Below are positions 44,906 through 56,515 of a stretch of 64,000 nt of DNA, in pieces. The translations under genes and the position numbers were made by a program. The notes below the pieces were generated by a model, which did no database searches, was not told where the DNA came from, and saw only the letters and a list, made by a program, of their open reading frames with translations. How positions within the stretch are numbered: the first letter of the stretch is position 1; every line of letters starts with the position of its first letter. Origin of the DNA: Vanessa cardui (lineage: Eukaryota > Arthropoda > Insecta > Lepidoptera > Nymphalidae); NCBI RefSeq assembly GCF_905220365.1, contig NC_061152.1, positions 1,043,001-1,107,000 of the forward strand, read 5' to 3'.

Positions 44906-45344
44906 ATATTATGAATATAGCAGGGGCTATTGAATTTATTATATACAATTATTGTTATTAATTGATCGATAATTTGTACAACTGTAATTAATATTATTTT
45001 ATATGTCATAGCATTTAATACGGGCATGTAACACTATTTCTTATTTTAAACGTTTATTCTGAAATTGAAAGTGTATGATTTATGTTCCATCGTCCTCATT
45101 ACATCAGCTTTTTCCCATTATTAGTACGACTGTGAACTAGAAAATATTGCTGTTAGTTACTGGATTATTTTTGCAAGCCGCTATAAAGTGACGAGTATAC
45201 AGATTACGGAAATAATGTGTATACATATAATTATAAGTATTTTTTATTTCTATAATAAAAAACATATTTGGCTAAATTTGCCCGCCCTTCTAAATCTGCC
45301 GCCCTAGACTCCAGCCTCTTATTTTTTCTTTTACGAGGAAAGGC

Positions 45345-45735
45345 ATTTACGTCTCCCGTCGCGGTCCACCGGCCGGGCGGGAGACGTAAATGTGGGACTC
45401 AACCGTGCCAGGGCAGAAGGCCCTGTCCTACCCACTAAAACCATCCTCGGGTTTCCACCATGCCGAGTGGTGCGGCAACGGGATCGCCCAGGGTATGCAA
45501 CCGCGTCACGGTAGCATGCGTAAGCGATCCCGTGGCGTCAATCGAAAGACGGAGAGGGTACCGCTGGTTTTTTAGTGGGTAAACCCGGCGTACTTGGGCG
45601 CACTCGGCGTCTAGGGCTCCGGGGAGTCCCACACCCCCCCCCCCACTTTCCATCACGTGGGGGAAGCGCGTAAGGCGTTTTACCAGCGAGAAAAAAAAAA
45701 AGAAAAAAAAAGGGTATGCAACCCTACCAGCGGCA
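45345..45735 (+). repeat. L1 GC-rich repeat, longest copy
   Basis: Begins with a hairpin (ATTTACGTCTCCCG / CGGGAGACGTAAAT around 45350-45392), then GCATGCGTAAGCGATCCCGT, GACGGAGAGGGTACCGCTGG and CTCCGGGGAGTCCC. Short frames inside are not conserved between copies. Probably non-LTR untranslated sequence. Confidence 0.6.
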
Positions 45736-45955
45736 GCCCCCGATCCCTAAGCTACAGCCTACTTAGCCTATTGGTAAATCCGCCACTGCTAAAATTACAT
45801 TACATACATCTTAACAATATTCATATTTTATCTGTAAATCTATAGCTAGTTGTTATATTCAACCTCCTTATTAAAATCTCATTGGAACGACCTTGCACCA
45901 AAAATATACTTTGAAAAATAAAAACAACACATATTTCTCCGTAAATATCATTACA

Positions 45956-46157
45956 TAGTACAAAACAAAGTCGCTTCTCTCCATATATCCCTATGTATGC
46001 TTATATCTTTAAAACCAGGCAACGGATTTTGATGTAGTTTTTTTAATAGATAGAGCGATTCGAGAGGAAGGTTTTTGTATACAGTACATGGACAATATAG
46101 TAAAAAAACGCTGATAATTTTAGAAGATTCTACTGTGACGTCATATCGGGCGGGTCG
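45956..46157 (+). mobile_element. H1, 3' cut
   Basis: Loses the GTATTGCACCC block but keeps CGGGCGGGTCGCTA before S1. Confidence 0.7.
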
Positions 46158-46163
46158 CTACAA

Positions 46164-46420
46164 AAGCAGCCTGTAAATTTCCCACTGCTGGGCTAAAGTG
46201 TCTCCCTTTGAGGAGAAGGTTTGGAACATCACCACGCTGTTCCAATGCGGGTTGTTGGAATACACATATGGCAGAATTTCTATCCCTAGCGTTGTTTTCC
46301 TTAACCGAGCACGAGATGAATTATAAACACAAATGACGCACATAAATATTCAGTTCTTGGATGTGAACCCGCTGTCATCGGTTAAGATGCACGCGTTCTA
46401 ACCACTGGGCCACTACGCTA
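46164..46420 (-). mobile_element. S1 SINE
   Basis: Antisense with several small deletions. Confidence 0.84.
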
Positions 46421-47165
46421 GTTCTTAACATAATTTCGCTTTCCTTCACGTGTATATAAGTCGTGCGATTGCACTCGCGCCTTTATAATCATAGATAAAA
46501 ATAAATTGCATTTAATTAGGGCGTTGCCTGCGCGTGCGCATTGCGTTTTTAGATTTATGATTCTTTGTTTAGCACGTGTCTATTTCAGTATTGCGTAGAT
46601 CAAATTAATATATGTTAAAGTTTTTGTATCATCATTTTATCTTTACAATTAATTAAAATAAATAAATCACATGATTAATCGTTTAATTAAATTAATAACT
46701 CGAAAATTAAACCTGCAATATTAACAATATAAATTTTATAACAATGAAAATAATTAATTAGAAACTACATATGTGATGGCTGTAAAATGTTTACGCTTTG
46801 CCCAAATAAAAAAAAAAGACTAAACCATCCAAAGATTGAGAACGTTAGTGAAAAAAATTACGTTCTTAATTCAAACTGTTTTATTCTATTCCAAATTTGA
46901 AAATATAACAAATAAAAGCCAGCCGAGTATGAAGTAACGCAATTTTTTAATTGTTATAACGAAAATAAACGCTTTCGCGTCTGTTATTCTACTTTCTCTT
47001 GATATTTCGCGAACTTTCTACCGCCTTTTTTATTTCCATCATGGCGTATATGGAAAACTTGTGGTATATTTGGGTCTGTGAATGATTCGAGGTCAGATTT
47101 GATTGCTACTATTTAGAATGTTTAGCCATTGGCCATCGACCATAGAACTGTGGAGTTATTTTTCT
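46421..47165. other. Repeat-poor island with NRF1/EWG-like site
   Basis: TGCGCGTGCGCA at 46529-46540 and CTTCACGTGTATATAAG at 46444. TTCGCGAACTTTCTACCGCC near 47007. No ORF. Confidence 0.35.
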
Positions 47166-47430
47166 TTGTACACTGGCTCACTCACCCTCCAAACCGGAAC
47201 CTAACAATACTAATGCTTGGCGGTTGAACAATATTAAGTGACTACCGGGACCCAGTAAATTTAACAAGTAATTAATAAAAAGTAATATTTCTTTAATTAT
47301 TTCATGTATATTTAAAAAATAAAAGCAGTCTAAATTACTCTTTATTCCATCAGCTATCTGCCAGTGAAAGTCCCGTTAAAATCGGTCCAGCCGTTACAGA
47401 GATAATCCGGAACGAACGGAGCGAAGTAAG
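47166..47430 (-). mobile_element. R1 fragment and H2 fragment
   Basis: R1 minus (47166-47250); H2 minus (47328-47430) with ATCAGCTATCTGCCAGTGAA. Confidence 0.6.
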
Positions 47431-48515
47431 TTAACTAAAAAATATAACATGATTAATTCTAAATTAAATAATAAAATTTACTAAAAATTGTAATACTCCA
47501 CGTAATATTACAACGGATCAAAGAGATAACATATGTATTATTTAGATAATTCATTATCTGTCAAACGTTTGGTCATTGATCCGCATTTGAATTTAGAATA
47601 CTAATTAAAATGGCGTTTCGCGCCGTTTACCTTACGTCGATCTTTTTCGTACGCCCGCTAGAGAGTTCAAGGTAAAGCGATATTATCGTTCGAAAACAAT
47701 GTTTTTTAGTTTAAATTTATTCAGCGCGTATGAACGTTCGAAAATGTATAAACTATCGATTTTATACTTTGAAGAAAAATAATTTGAAAATAGAACGTTT
47801 TTTAAATATTATAATTTTGTTTCTTTTGTAACATACAACGTAATGGTTCTTCTCGATAGAATCTACTTTCGGAACTGGTAACATAACTATTTAAAATTTC
47901 TTATTCTATATTTAAATAAAGAATATTTTGTTTTGTTTTGATTTTCATTACCTTTGGGATAGTGGTTTATAACATTTCGAACTTAAACAGATTATAAAAA
48001 TATAAGATCATCTGTCAAAACGAATCAAGATGCGCGAAATCGCATTTTAGTATTGCCATTATTGATAATTAAAGTAAATTAAATTAGTTTGAAATGTAAA
48101 TGCAAATATAATGCGATTTACGTCATCAAATTGTTTTTTTTTAAATTCTTAACTCACAATACCAAGGAACCATTGCCTTCGTACTCTGAATGGTTGTAAA
48201 CAATTGGAAAAATAACCTCGACGGATTAGCGATAATTGTTGGAAACTATTTCTAACGTATTTACTTTAAAACCGAGTCACCTTGTAACAGAAAGGGCAGA
48301 GCGAAGCTAAGGATAACGTGTCACCTTCCCTTTCCCTTATATGAAATTAGATAAGGACGGAACATAATGACGAATACGTCGTTTCCTTGCCTTTTATGTA
48401 TTGGCGGGCTTTGATTTACCACAGATTAAAAAAGGCGCGAAACGTACAGTGACAGTGACATATATGGTATTACATAAAATGACACTAATTCGATTCTTAG
48501 TTTAACTTTTTTTAT
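47431..48515. other. Mostly unique DNA
   Basis: TTTCGCGCC (E2F-like) at 47616 within AAAATGGCGTTTCGCGCCG. An R2 remnant lies at 47838-47950. ACAGTGACAGTGACATAT at 48446. No gene. Confidence 0.35.
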
Positions 48516-48629
48516 CGTTTATTAGACGCCAAAAGAGCATATGTCCACCTGATGGTAGAATATCTCAAGGATATTTTTAAAATGGTTTATGATACATAAA
48601 ATATATTTATGTGTTTCGTGATATGATCG

Positions 48630-48840
48630 AGGTATAAAACAAAGTCCCCCTGATGCGTTTGTCTGTATGTTCGCGATAAACTTGAATTTACTGAACAGAT
48701 TTTCATGCGGTTTTCACTAATAGACGGAGGTATCCATAAGGAAGTTTTAGGTGAATAAATTTATTAAGGTTTTAGTATAGGTTATGATCCTTCTAAAATG
48801 AAATATAACCTCGCGTGTGCATCCAGGGCGGATCGCTAGC
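48630..48840 (+). mobile_element. H1-related element, diverged
   Basis: GTATAAAACAAAGTCCCCCT to GGGCGGATCGCTAG, same subfamily as 18690. Confidence 0.65.
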
Positions 48841-49045
48841 ATACATTGTCAACTGTACCGTGATCCAGTTCAAACTAGTTTGGATAAGTATCACCTAATC
48901 AACAGCAAATTTTCCACAGATGCTTTTGTATCGTTCTATTCTACGTAAATCATTGGTGTGCTGGTATAATTACAGGCAACAAACAAATACCATCAATAAA
49001 TTACATATTACATACATTGTTTACAAATATACGAGTTTTTTAAGC

Positions 49046-49260
49046 TATTGATTGGCGGAGCGTATGGGTCACCTGATGGTAAGTGGTCACCACCGCCCAC
49101 AGACAATGGTGGTATGAAACATTCACCATTCCTTTTATCGCCAATGCGTCAACCTTGGGAACTAAGATGTTATGTCCCTTGTGCCTGTAGTTACACTTAC
49201 TGGCTTCTGTAGCAATATAATATATTGAGAACTGTTATTTGGCGGTAGAATATCGGACTA
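49046..49260 (-). repeat. R1 repeat
   Basis: Antisense, ending after GGCGGTAGAATATC. Confidence 0.8.
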
Positions 49261-49412
49261 GTGGTGGAGCGGTCGAACGCATCACCCCTAACTACACAAA
49301 GAGCACCAAATCTATTTGTCAAGTTCAGCACGAGAGGTAGAACTAGCTACGTCAGACAAAGGCTTAGGGAAAAATGGTCGACTGGCTAATATTTACATAC
49401 TAAAATTAAACA

Positions 49413-49655
49413 ACAGCCTGTAATTTTCCCACTGCTGGGCTAAGGCCACCTCTCCCCTTGAGGAATAGGATTGGAATATATTCTACCATGCCATTCTAAT
49501 GCGGATTTCTATGAAATTTGAAAAATGCTAGTTTCCCCTCGAGATGAATTAGAAACACAAATTAAGCACACGAATATTCAGTGGTGATTGCTTAGGTTTG
49601 AACTCGCAATCATCGGTTAAGATGCACGCGTTCAAACCACAGGGCCATATCGCAC
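49413..49655 (-). mobile_element. S1 SINE, old copy
   Basis: Heavily substituted, but the head GGTTAAGATGCACGCGTTC is intact (read antisense). Confidence 0.8.
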
Positions 49656-49961
49656 AACCTTAAACAGGGCAGATGGTAAATATTTAATAAATACTTGTTA
49701 CTTTCATTGAAACTGGCACAAATATCAAAATATTTAGGACGTTGTAATTTTAGAGCGTGTGCACATTTTCAAGGATCACATCTCCGATGCCCTTCTCAAG
49801 ATGACCTAATTTGCTGGCATTAAAATCATATCTTTAAATAAATATGAGCGATATATTATAATTTACTTGGTGATAGGGCTTCGTGCAAAGATACCCGGCA
49901 ATCATTACCTAGGTATCCCATAGTTTAGTCCCATAGTAAGTACAATCTCTCATAACCTGAC

Positions 49962-50125
49962 ACCTTCCCCCAAGGAGTGGAGACGGAAAGGGTACCGCTG
50001 GTTTTAGTGGGTATTCAGGTGTGCCGGGGCGTGCTAGGCGTCCTGGGCACTGGCGAGCAACCACACCCCACCACTTCCATCAAGTACGGGAAGCGCGTAA
50101 TGCCTTTTTTGAAAAAGCCTTTTCA
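49962..50125 (+). repeat. L1 fragment
   Basis: ACGGAAAGGGTACCGCTGGT to GGGAAGCGCGTAATGCC. Confidence 0.6.
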
Positions 50126-51197
50126 GTCAAAAAAAGGGGTATCCCATACAGCAATACTTTGTAATATTGTGGTTGTTTGAAGGTTGTCTTAGTGAGTGTC
50201 TATTGAACAAAACTCACCAAATTTGACGGCCCTAACTTAAGTAGTTTACGCTCGACGAATCAGCCAGTTAGAACATGTATTTTATTTATATTTACATATA
50301 AGAAGAAGATAGAAAAAAACGTGATAGTAAAGACTGCAGTTTGACAGCCACATAATTGAACCAGATTTGAAGAAATTGGAATGAAGCAAGTTTAGCAGGA
50401 CAGGACACAGGCTTTTTTAAGCCTTACAACTTCAGTTGTGTTTCTCACGATGTTTTCTTTCACCGAGCACGAGATGAATTATAAACACATTAGTTAGAAC
50501 CTTAGTTGATGAAGCTGTTTTACTCATAAGGTCATAGATATCTCTGTATGGGGCTTCATCTTTAATATCGATTTGTTTCAATAACATGTTCGAAATTCGA
50601 ATAAAAATAACGGACAAATACTAAACGAACTTTTGTGGAACTTTGGCAAGTTTAAACATAAGAAATTGATAGATAAATAATCAATTAATAAATAAAAATT
50701 TTAAGAAAAAGAAAACCGACTTCAAACAAAACACTATTTTAAAACAAATGAATACGCACTAAAAAGTAATAAAAATAATTGCGTATTCAACATATTTTTA
50801 GAGTCCTCCTAAGTAAAATGAAATGAAAAATATTATACTACTTAAAAGTCGAATTATGATTACGGGTCTGTGTCTCCTATCTACACACTGGGTAACTCAA
50901 AATCAACAAAGAAACACCAAGTGTGTAAAGACACTGGATAATGTTGGTTTGTCAAATTAGCACAACAATAATGAAGTAGGGCTCTTAAAATACACGAGTG
51001 AAATTAATTGTGACGTATGTCCGTCCTTTGAGAGTAATGCGAGGTCGGTGTAATCTCAGAAATTAAATATTGCCTTGATGTCACCGCCCACTCCATTTTG
51101 TTTTTAGTACATTATCATTTATTAACAAATTATTGTTTATATTATGAGCTTAAACCTTTCATATGATAAGTTTTAAAACGGTATTTAAAACCTTCAG
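50126..51197. other. No gene; minor repeats
   Basis: An S1 scrap at 50440-50487 and a GAAAACCGACTTCAAAC-type repeat at 50710-50840. The rest is unique. Confidence 0.4.
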
Positions 51198-51640
51198 TAA
51201 TAGCTTGTAAATTTCTCACGGCTAGACTGAGGCCTTCTTTCCCATTAAGGAGAGGGTTTGGCACAAATGAGCTTAGATGACCCAGTGGTTAGAACGCGTG
51301 CATCTTAACCGATGATTGCGGGTTCAAACCCAGGCAAGCACCAGTATATATATGTGCTTAATTTGTGTTTATAATTCATCTCGTACTCGGCGGTGAAGGA
51401 AAACATCGTGATCAAACCTACATGTGTCTAATTTAATCGAAATTCTGCCACATGTGCATTACACAGTCCTGCATTGAAACAGCGTGGTGGAATATGTTCC
51501 AAACCCTGTCCTTAATGGAAGAGGAGGCCGTAGCCCAGCGGTGGGTAATTTACATTTAATGTTACTTTACTTTTGGAACATATTTTGGGTTGGTGTAATG
51601 CACATGTGCCAGAATTTCGGTGAAATTAAACACTCTTATG
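51198..51640 (-). mobile_element. Old S1 SINE split by a younger S1
   Basis: 51198-51268 and 51578-51640 are its two parts. Confidence 0.7.
51269..51577 (+). mobile_element. S1 SINE inserted in S1
   Basis: Full length from GAGCTTAGATGACCCAGTGG through a TTACTTTACTTT tail. Confidence 0.83.
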
Positions 51641-51779
51641 GTACATATGTCATAAGAAGTTTTTTGATTATATTCTATTTTTGAATATAGAAGACAAACG
51701 ATTTAAAGAACGTTCGTAAGGACTTTACAGGATATCAAAATTGGCGCCCAACGTGAGCCTTAAGTACATCTTGGTAGAT

Positions 51780-52034
51780 ATAGAGTATAAAACAAAGTCG
51801 TTTTCTCTATCCCTATATCCCTATGTATGCTTAAATCTTCAAAACTACGCAACGGATTTTGATGCGGATTTTTTAATAGATAGAGCTATTCGAGAGGAAG
51901 GTTTTTGTATATAATACACGGACAACATAGTACTGAAACACTGATGATTCTAGAAGATTGTAATGTGATGTCGTACATAAACAAATATAGTATATTTAGT
52001 ATTGTACTCGTGCGAAGTCGGGTCGGGTCGCTAG
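51780..52034 (+). mobile_element. H1 Helitron-like element
   Basis: Near complete, ending CGGGTCGGGTCGCTAG. Confidence 0.78.
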
Positions 52035-52291
52035 TGAAAATACAAACCTCGTTTCAAATGTATATCAACGCCATATTTCCAACGATTTTCTTGGCATGAT
52101 TCAAGGGAAATATCAAAGCAAGTACTGTCGAGATAAGATCATTGAATTTATTTCGGGAAACTTACAAATTACAGGATAACGGGTTGAATGTGTTCCGACT
52201 GCGGCAAGGTGAACTGTGCACGGCAGTGTTGTTTAGAGATTCATCTCGTTATTTGTTTGATGCGGATATTCGGCTCACATTGTAAATTCAG

Positions 52292-52530
52292 TGTATGTTT
52301 GTAATATTAAAATAGCCTTTTTACTCAATGCAAGGTACATATACCAAAATAACATTTTTTACAATTTTTGGCTGTCTGTCTGTTTGTACCGGTTCATCTC
52401 TAGAACGGCTGGACCGATTTTGACGGGACTTTCACTGGCAGATAACTGATATAATAAGGAGTAACTTAGGCTACAATATATATATTTTTAATTCAAATGC
52501 GTACAAGATCTTGGGAACAGCTAGTAGTAT
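52292..52530 (+). mobile_element. H2 element, sense
   Basis: ATATTAAAATAGCCTTTTTA to CTTGGGAACAGCTAG. Confidence 0.78.
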
Positions 52531-52970
52531 GAAGTAATCTCTAATTACAGAAATATTCTAAATGTAGATTCTAGATCAATTCTTAATCCTAAACGAGATC
52601 GTTTTAAGGAATCATATATCAGTTTGAAACATCCCATCGTCCATTGAAAGGAAAAAGGGCTTAAGCGCCAAAAAGGTGCTTTTGGAAAATGTGATTTATT
52701 TCTTTCCACTGACGATTTATTGTTAAAAGTAATTGTGACAATTTAAGGTTATGATTACAAAATCGCGGGAGAATCCGTAGCTGTTCTCCATGCATTCACA
52801 AACGAACCAGCGTTGAAGATTTTTGTCCTACTGTCCTAAATTGCGTTGAAACAAAACAGACGAACCGTGGTTTTATAAAATGACGGTATTTTATCAAATA
52901 TGGAGAAATTTTCAAGCTTGTCAAATAACATTAATAAATAAGGACGATTACTCAATACAAGATTATAACA
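52531..52970. other. No gene seen
   Basis: Unique AT-rich DNA. Confidence 0.4.
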
Positions 52971-52971
52971 T

Positions 52972-53460
52972 TACATAGTATAAAACAAAGTTGCTTACCG
53001 CTGTCTGTCCATATATATGCTTAGATCTTTAAAATTACGCAACGGATTTTGATGCGGTTTTTTTTAAATAGACAGTTTTATTCAAGAGCAAGGTTTATAT
53101 GTATAATACATACCCAATATAGTAGAGAAACACGGTTCATTTTTGTTCCTAAAGTGATGTCAGCCAGTGTAACTACAGGCACAAGGGACATAACATCTCA
53201 GTTCCCAAGGTTGGTGGCGCATTGACGATGTAAGGAACAGTTAATATTTCTTACAGCGTCATTGTCTGTGGGTGATGGTGACCACTTATCATCAGGTGAC
53301 CCATATGCTCGTCCGCCAAACTATACCATAAAAAAATTCGTAAGAAAAACGTAGCGGTTTTAATCGTCAAATGACTGAAAAACTGTGAACTTTGTAAGAC
53401 ATTCTGTAGTATATTTAGTATCAGCATTGCACCCATACAAAGTCAGGACAAGTCTCTAGT
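52972..53460 (+). mobile_element. H1 element split by R1
   Basis: Start ACATAGTATAAAACAAAGTT, end AAGTCTCTAG. R1 (53160-53332, plus) lies inside. Confidence 0.75.
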
Positions 53461-56054
53461 TAGTTAATAAAAATCATTTATGTGTGTGTCATACGTTACA
53501 CACATATGTAATAGGAAACATTCATAGTGTACGTTCATATCGCCAATGGCAACGTCGTGTCAAAGTTAAAAATCAATGACACATGGTTCTATTTTCATAG
53601 TGTTTCCTCATCGAATACGACTTTGGCGAAATCATCTGTGCCTTGTAACACACAAAAAACGGAATGACAGTTGAATTTCGACCAATCAGCGACCACTATT
53701 ATCATTAATACTAGCTATGAAAACAGAGAGGTTCTATTTTTAATCAATGACAGATTAGTAAGTCTTTAATCCAAAACTATATTAGAATTATAGATTATAA
53801 ATTTATGACAGCATATTTAAAAAAAAAAAACTAGCTGAATTACTACTTAATACAAAAAGGTATATCAACAAACAGCCAACGTTATGGCTCACGAAAACAA
53901 TTGCATTATGACGAAACCTCTTTAATGACGATGACTTATCCCCCAAGATCACACAACCCACACAGAACGATGAACGTAACACCTACATTAATATTTACCT
54001 AAACAATAAACGCTCCTCCGTAATATTGTTTTTATTGATGGCAATAAAATTTTAAAAAACTTTAATTATTTTCCCAAACATTGAAATGGTTTTCAAAAAA
54101 AGAATTTTTGTGTTCTATTAATTGTCATATTGTTATGGCTGTATCATCGCTTTACCTTTGCCTAAATAAAACGACAATGAAACAAATACGATTGGCGGGA
54201 AAATTCATAATGGCGGAACAATGCACTTGACATAAATATCTTATCTATATTAAAAGCAACGATACCGCAATCTAATGACCACGTGATCTCATAAATGTTT
54301 GTAACTCAATTACGAAAAATCATAACTTAATACAGATAATAACCGGTGTGTATACGACAAGAAATTCGGAGTTTACGTCATAGTCACGTGACCATTAGTC
54401 ACAGTGTGACTGACCGGATAACAATAACAGTTATATCAATGCAAAATTAACAAAAATATACCAACCTAACTTTTTTAAATGTTTCGTAATGAAAATTAAA
54501 AAAGAAAAGCAAGTTGTATGCCACAATGTTGGAATGAAGTTCCTTTAGATATATATTAATATTAATATGACAAATAAATATTAATAATACTTAAACCGGT
54601 ATAAAATAAAAAGATAGAGATGGCAAAGCCTCCTGGAGTGGGCATAACGCTTATTTCTTTACATAAAGATTTCAGGCAGTCTAATGTAAGCCGCATAAAA
54701 ATTGTACCAACTACACAAGTTTTTTTTTTTCTTTATTTGTAGTCTCTGTTATAAAATACTGGAATATTTTTTTTTCTCTATTAGGCTGTATATGAAATAC
54801 AACACTGTCAAGCATCACGCAATTTTTTAAACACGCAATTTTTACTTATATCGTAATTAATTAGTTACTTGAAATCTAAATTATTCATTCAAGTAGATTT
54901 TATATAGCTAAATTACCAGTATAATTCTGTCAAAATAATTAAATGAATAGTTACTTAAATTTCGAATCCAAACTCATCAAGTTCTTTATTTTTTTTTTAA
55001 TTTATCAATTAATATGACATCACGTAGGATACTTCACAGCCCAAGCCAATCAAACTGATTATATTATAATTTATTAATTAAAGTATAATTTAAACAAACC
55101 AATGTTTTATTAATATTAGAGGTTAAAAACACTTACTTTTAAGTGAAACTTGAATTCTTATGAGAATACAGTTCTTTAGAACCTATGTAAACATTATTTC
55201 AAAATAAGAAAAGAAGTAAATCAACCCTTGTATGGCATAATTAGCGGGTACATGTAAACTTATCCCAACAGATTGACTAGATTTAAAATATTAGAAAGTT
55301 ATATTCAAAAGATGCGGATTATCGCGTTGTTAATAAAAAATAACAATTGTATAACTGTACGTTTTCGTGTTTTGAGACACAAAAACGCCGTTAAAAGAAT
55401 ATTAAAAATAAAAAAGAATCTTATGATCTTTCGTTTCTTTTGCCGCCAAAAAAACCAGGTGACCGCGAAAGTTGACATTACACAGATAAATTACATAAAA
55501 CAAAGACGTAAAATAATATTTAACAAATATTACTTTGGCTGCACTTCGCATACTTTGTACGATACATATTTCATTATCATCATTATTTCTATTTAAAAAA
55601 ATATATATATACATTTATAGCAAACAGGAATAATAAGTACCTTTAATTTTTCAATTTTTAATCATTGTCAAATAAAATAAAAAAAAAAAAACTTTTAGCT
55701 CAGCGCATGCGTCAAGCAAAACAGACAAACGCGGTTTCATATCGAAACAAGAAACGTCAAGTTTTCGCGCGCTTTTAAAATCACCACTAAATCTATCAAA
55801 CTTAAAAAGGAAACAAACTTTCTCGCTGTTAAGATCAACCTAAATAAAACCATCCAACCGTAATACAGATCTATTTTTTAGCATTAACCTTCAAAACGCG
55901 TAAAATCGTTACGACTTTTTTCCAAGATCGACGACGTGAGCGCGATTATATTTAGCAAGCACGGTCAACGAACCCACGTCCGAACATTCGCAAGGACGTT
56001 CTAATAAATATTATCTTCTTTCTACTATTTACGTACTCATCTATACTGATACTA
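53461..56054. other. Repeat-poor 2.6-kb stretch
   Basis: No recognised repeat or supported ORF. Features: CCAATCAGCGACCAC at 53678, GTCACGTGAC at 54383, GCGCATGCGTC at 55703, TTTTCGCGCGC at 55761. The 107-codon plus frame at 55273-55596 looks like chance (Lys/Ile-rich). Confidence 0.4.
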
Positions 56055-56515
56055 GCGAAACGCCACGGTTTCGCACGGATGCAAGGTGATAATACATCAC
56101 ATTAAAACTTGTGTTAGAAATAATTCTTTATGCTAATACATTCATATTATAATTATATATTTAATAAACTCATATTTTTTTAGTGTATCCGTATTTCCGA
56201 TTGTAATCGATTTTAGAACTATGGCTGTATAAAATAATACAAGATGTTTTCCCGCGAAAACGAATTATTAAAAAAAAAACAAGAGAAAGTCAACTTATAA
56301 ATAAATATTATACTTTCTACTGGCGTATTTAATACTTGTAAAACTATTAGTGTTTCTCTATTATATTGTGCCATGTATTATACATATAAACCTTTCTTTT
56401 GAATCACTCTATCTATTAAAAGAAACAGCGTCAAAATCCGTGGTGTAATTTCAAAGATCTAAGCATACATAGGGTCAGACAGCGGTAAGCAACTTTGTTT
56501 ACTATGTAATGTTAA
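56055..56515 (-). mobile_element. Two H1-type fragments
   Basis: ACTAGCGAAACGCCACGGTTTCGCA (56051-56105) and TTAGTGTTTCTCTATTATAT to CAACTTTGTTTACTATGTAA (56335-56515). Confidence 0.6.

Noticed and set aside
45390..45845. Arg-rich frames near 45.4-45.8 kb
   Set aside because: They fall inside the L1 repeat and are not conserved between L1 copies.
55273..55596. 107-codon plus frame
   Set aside because: Lys/Ile/Asn-rich composition typical of chance frames, and no homology I recognise.
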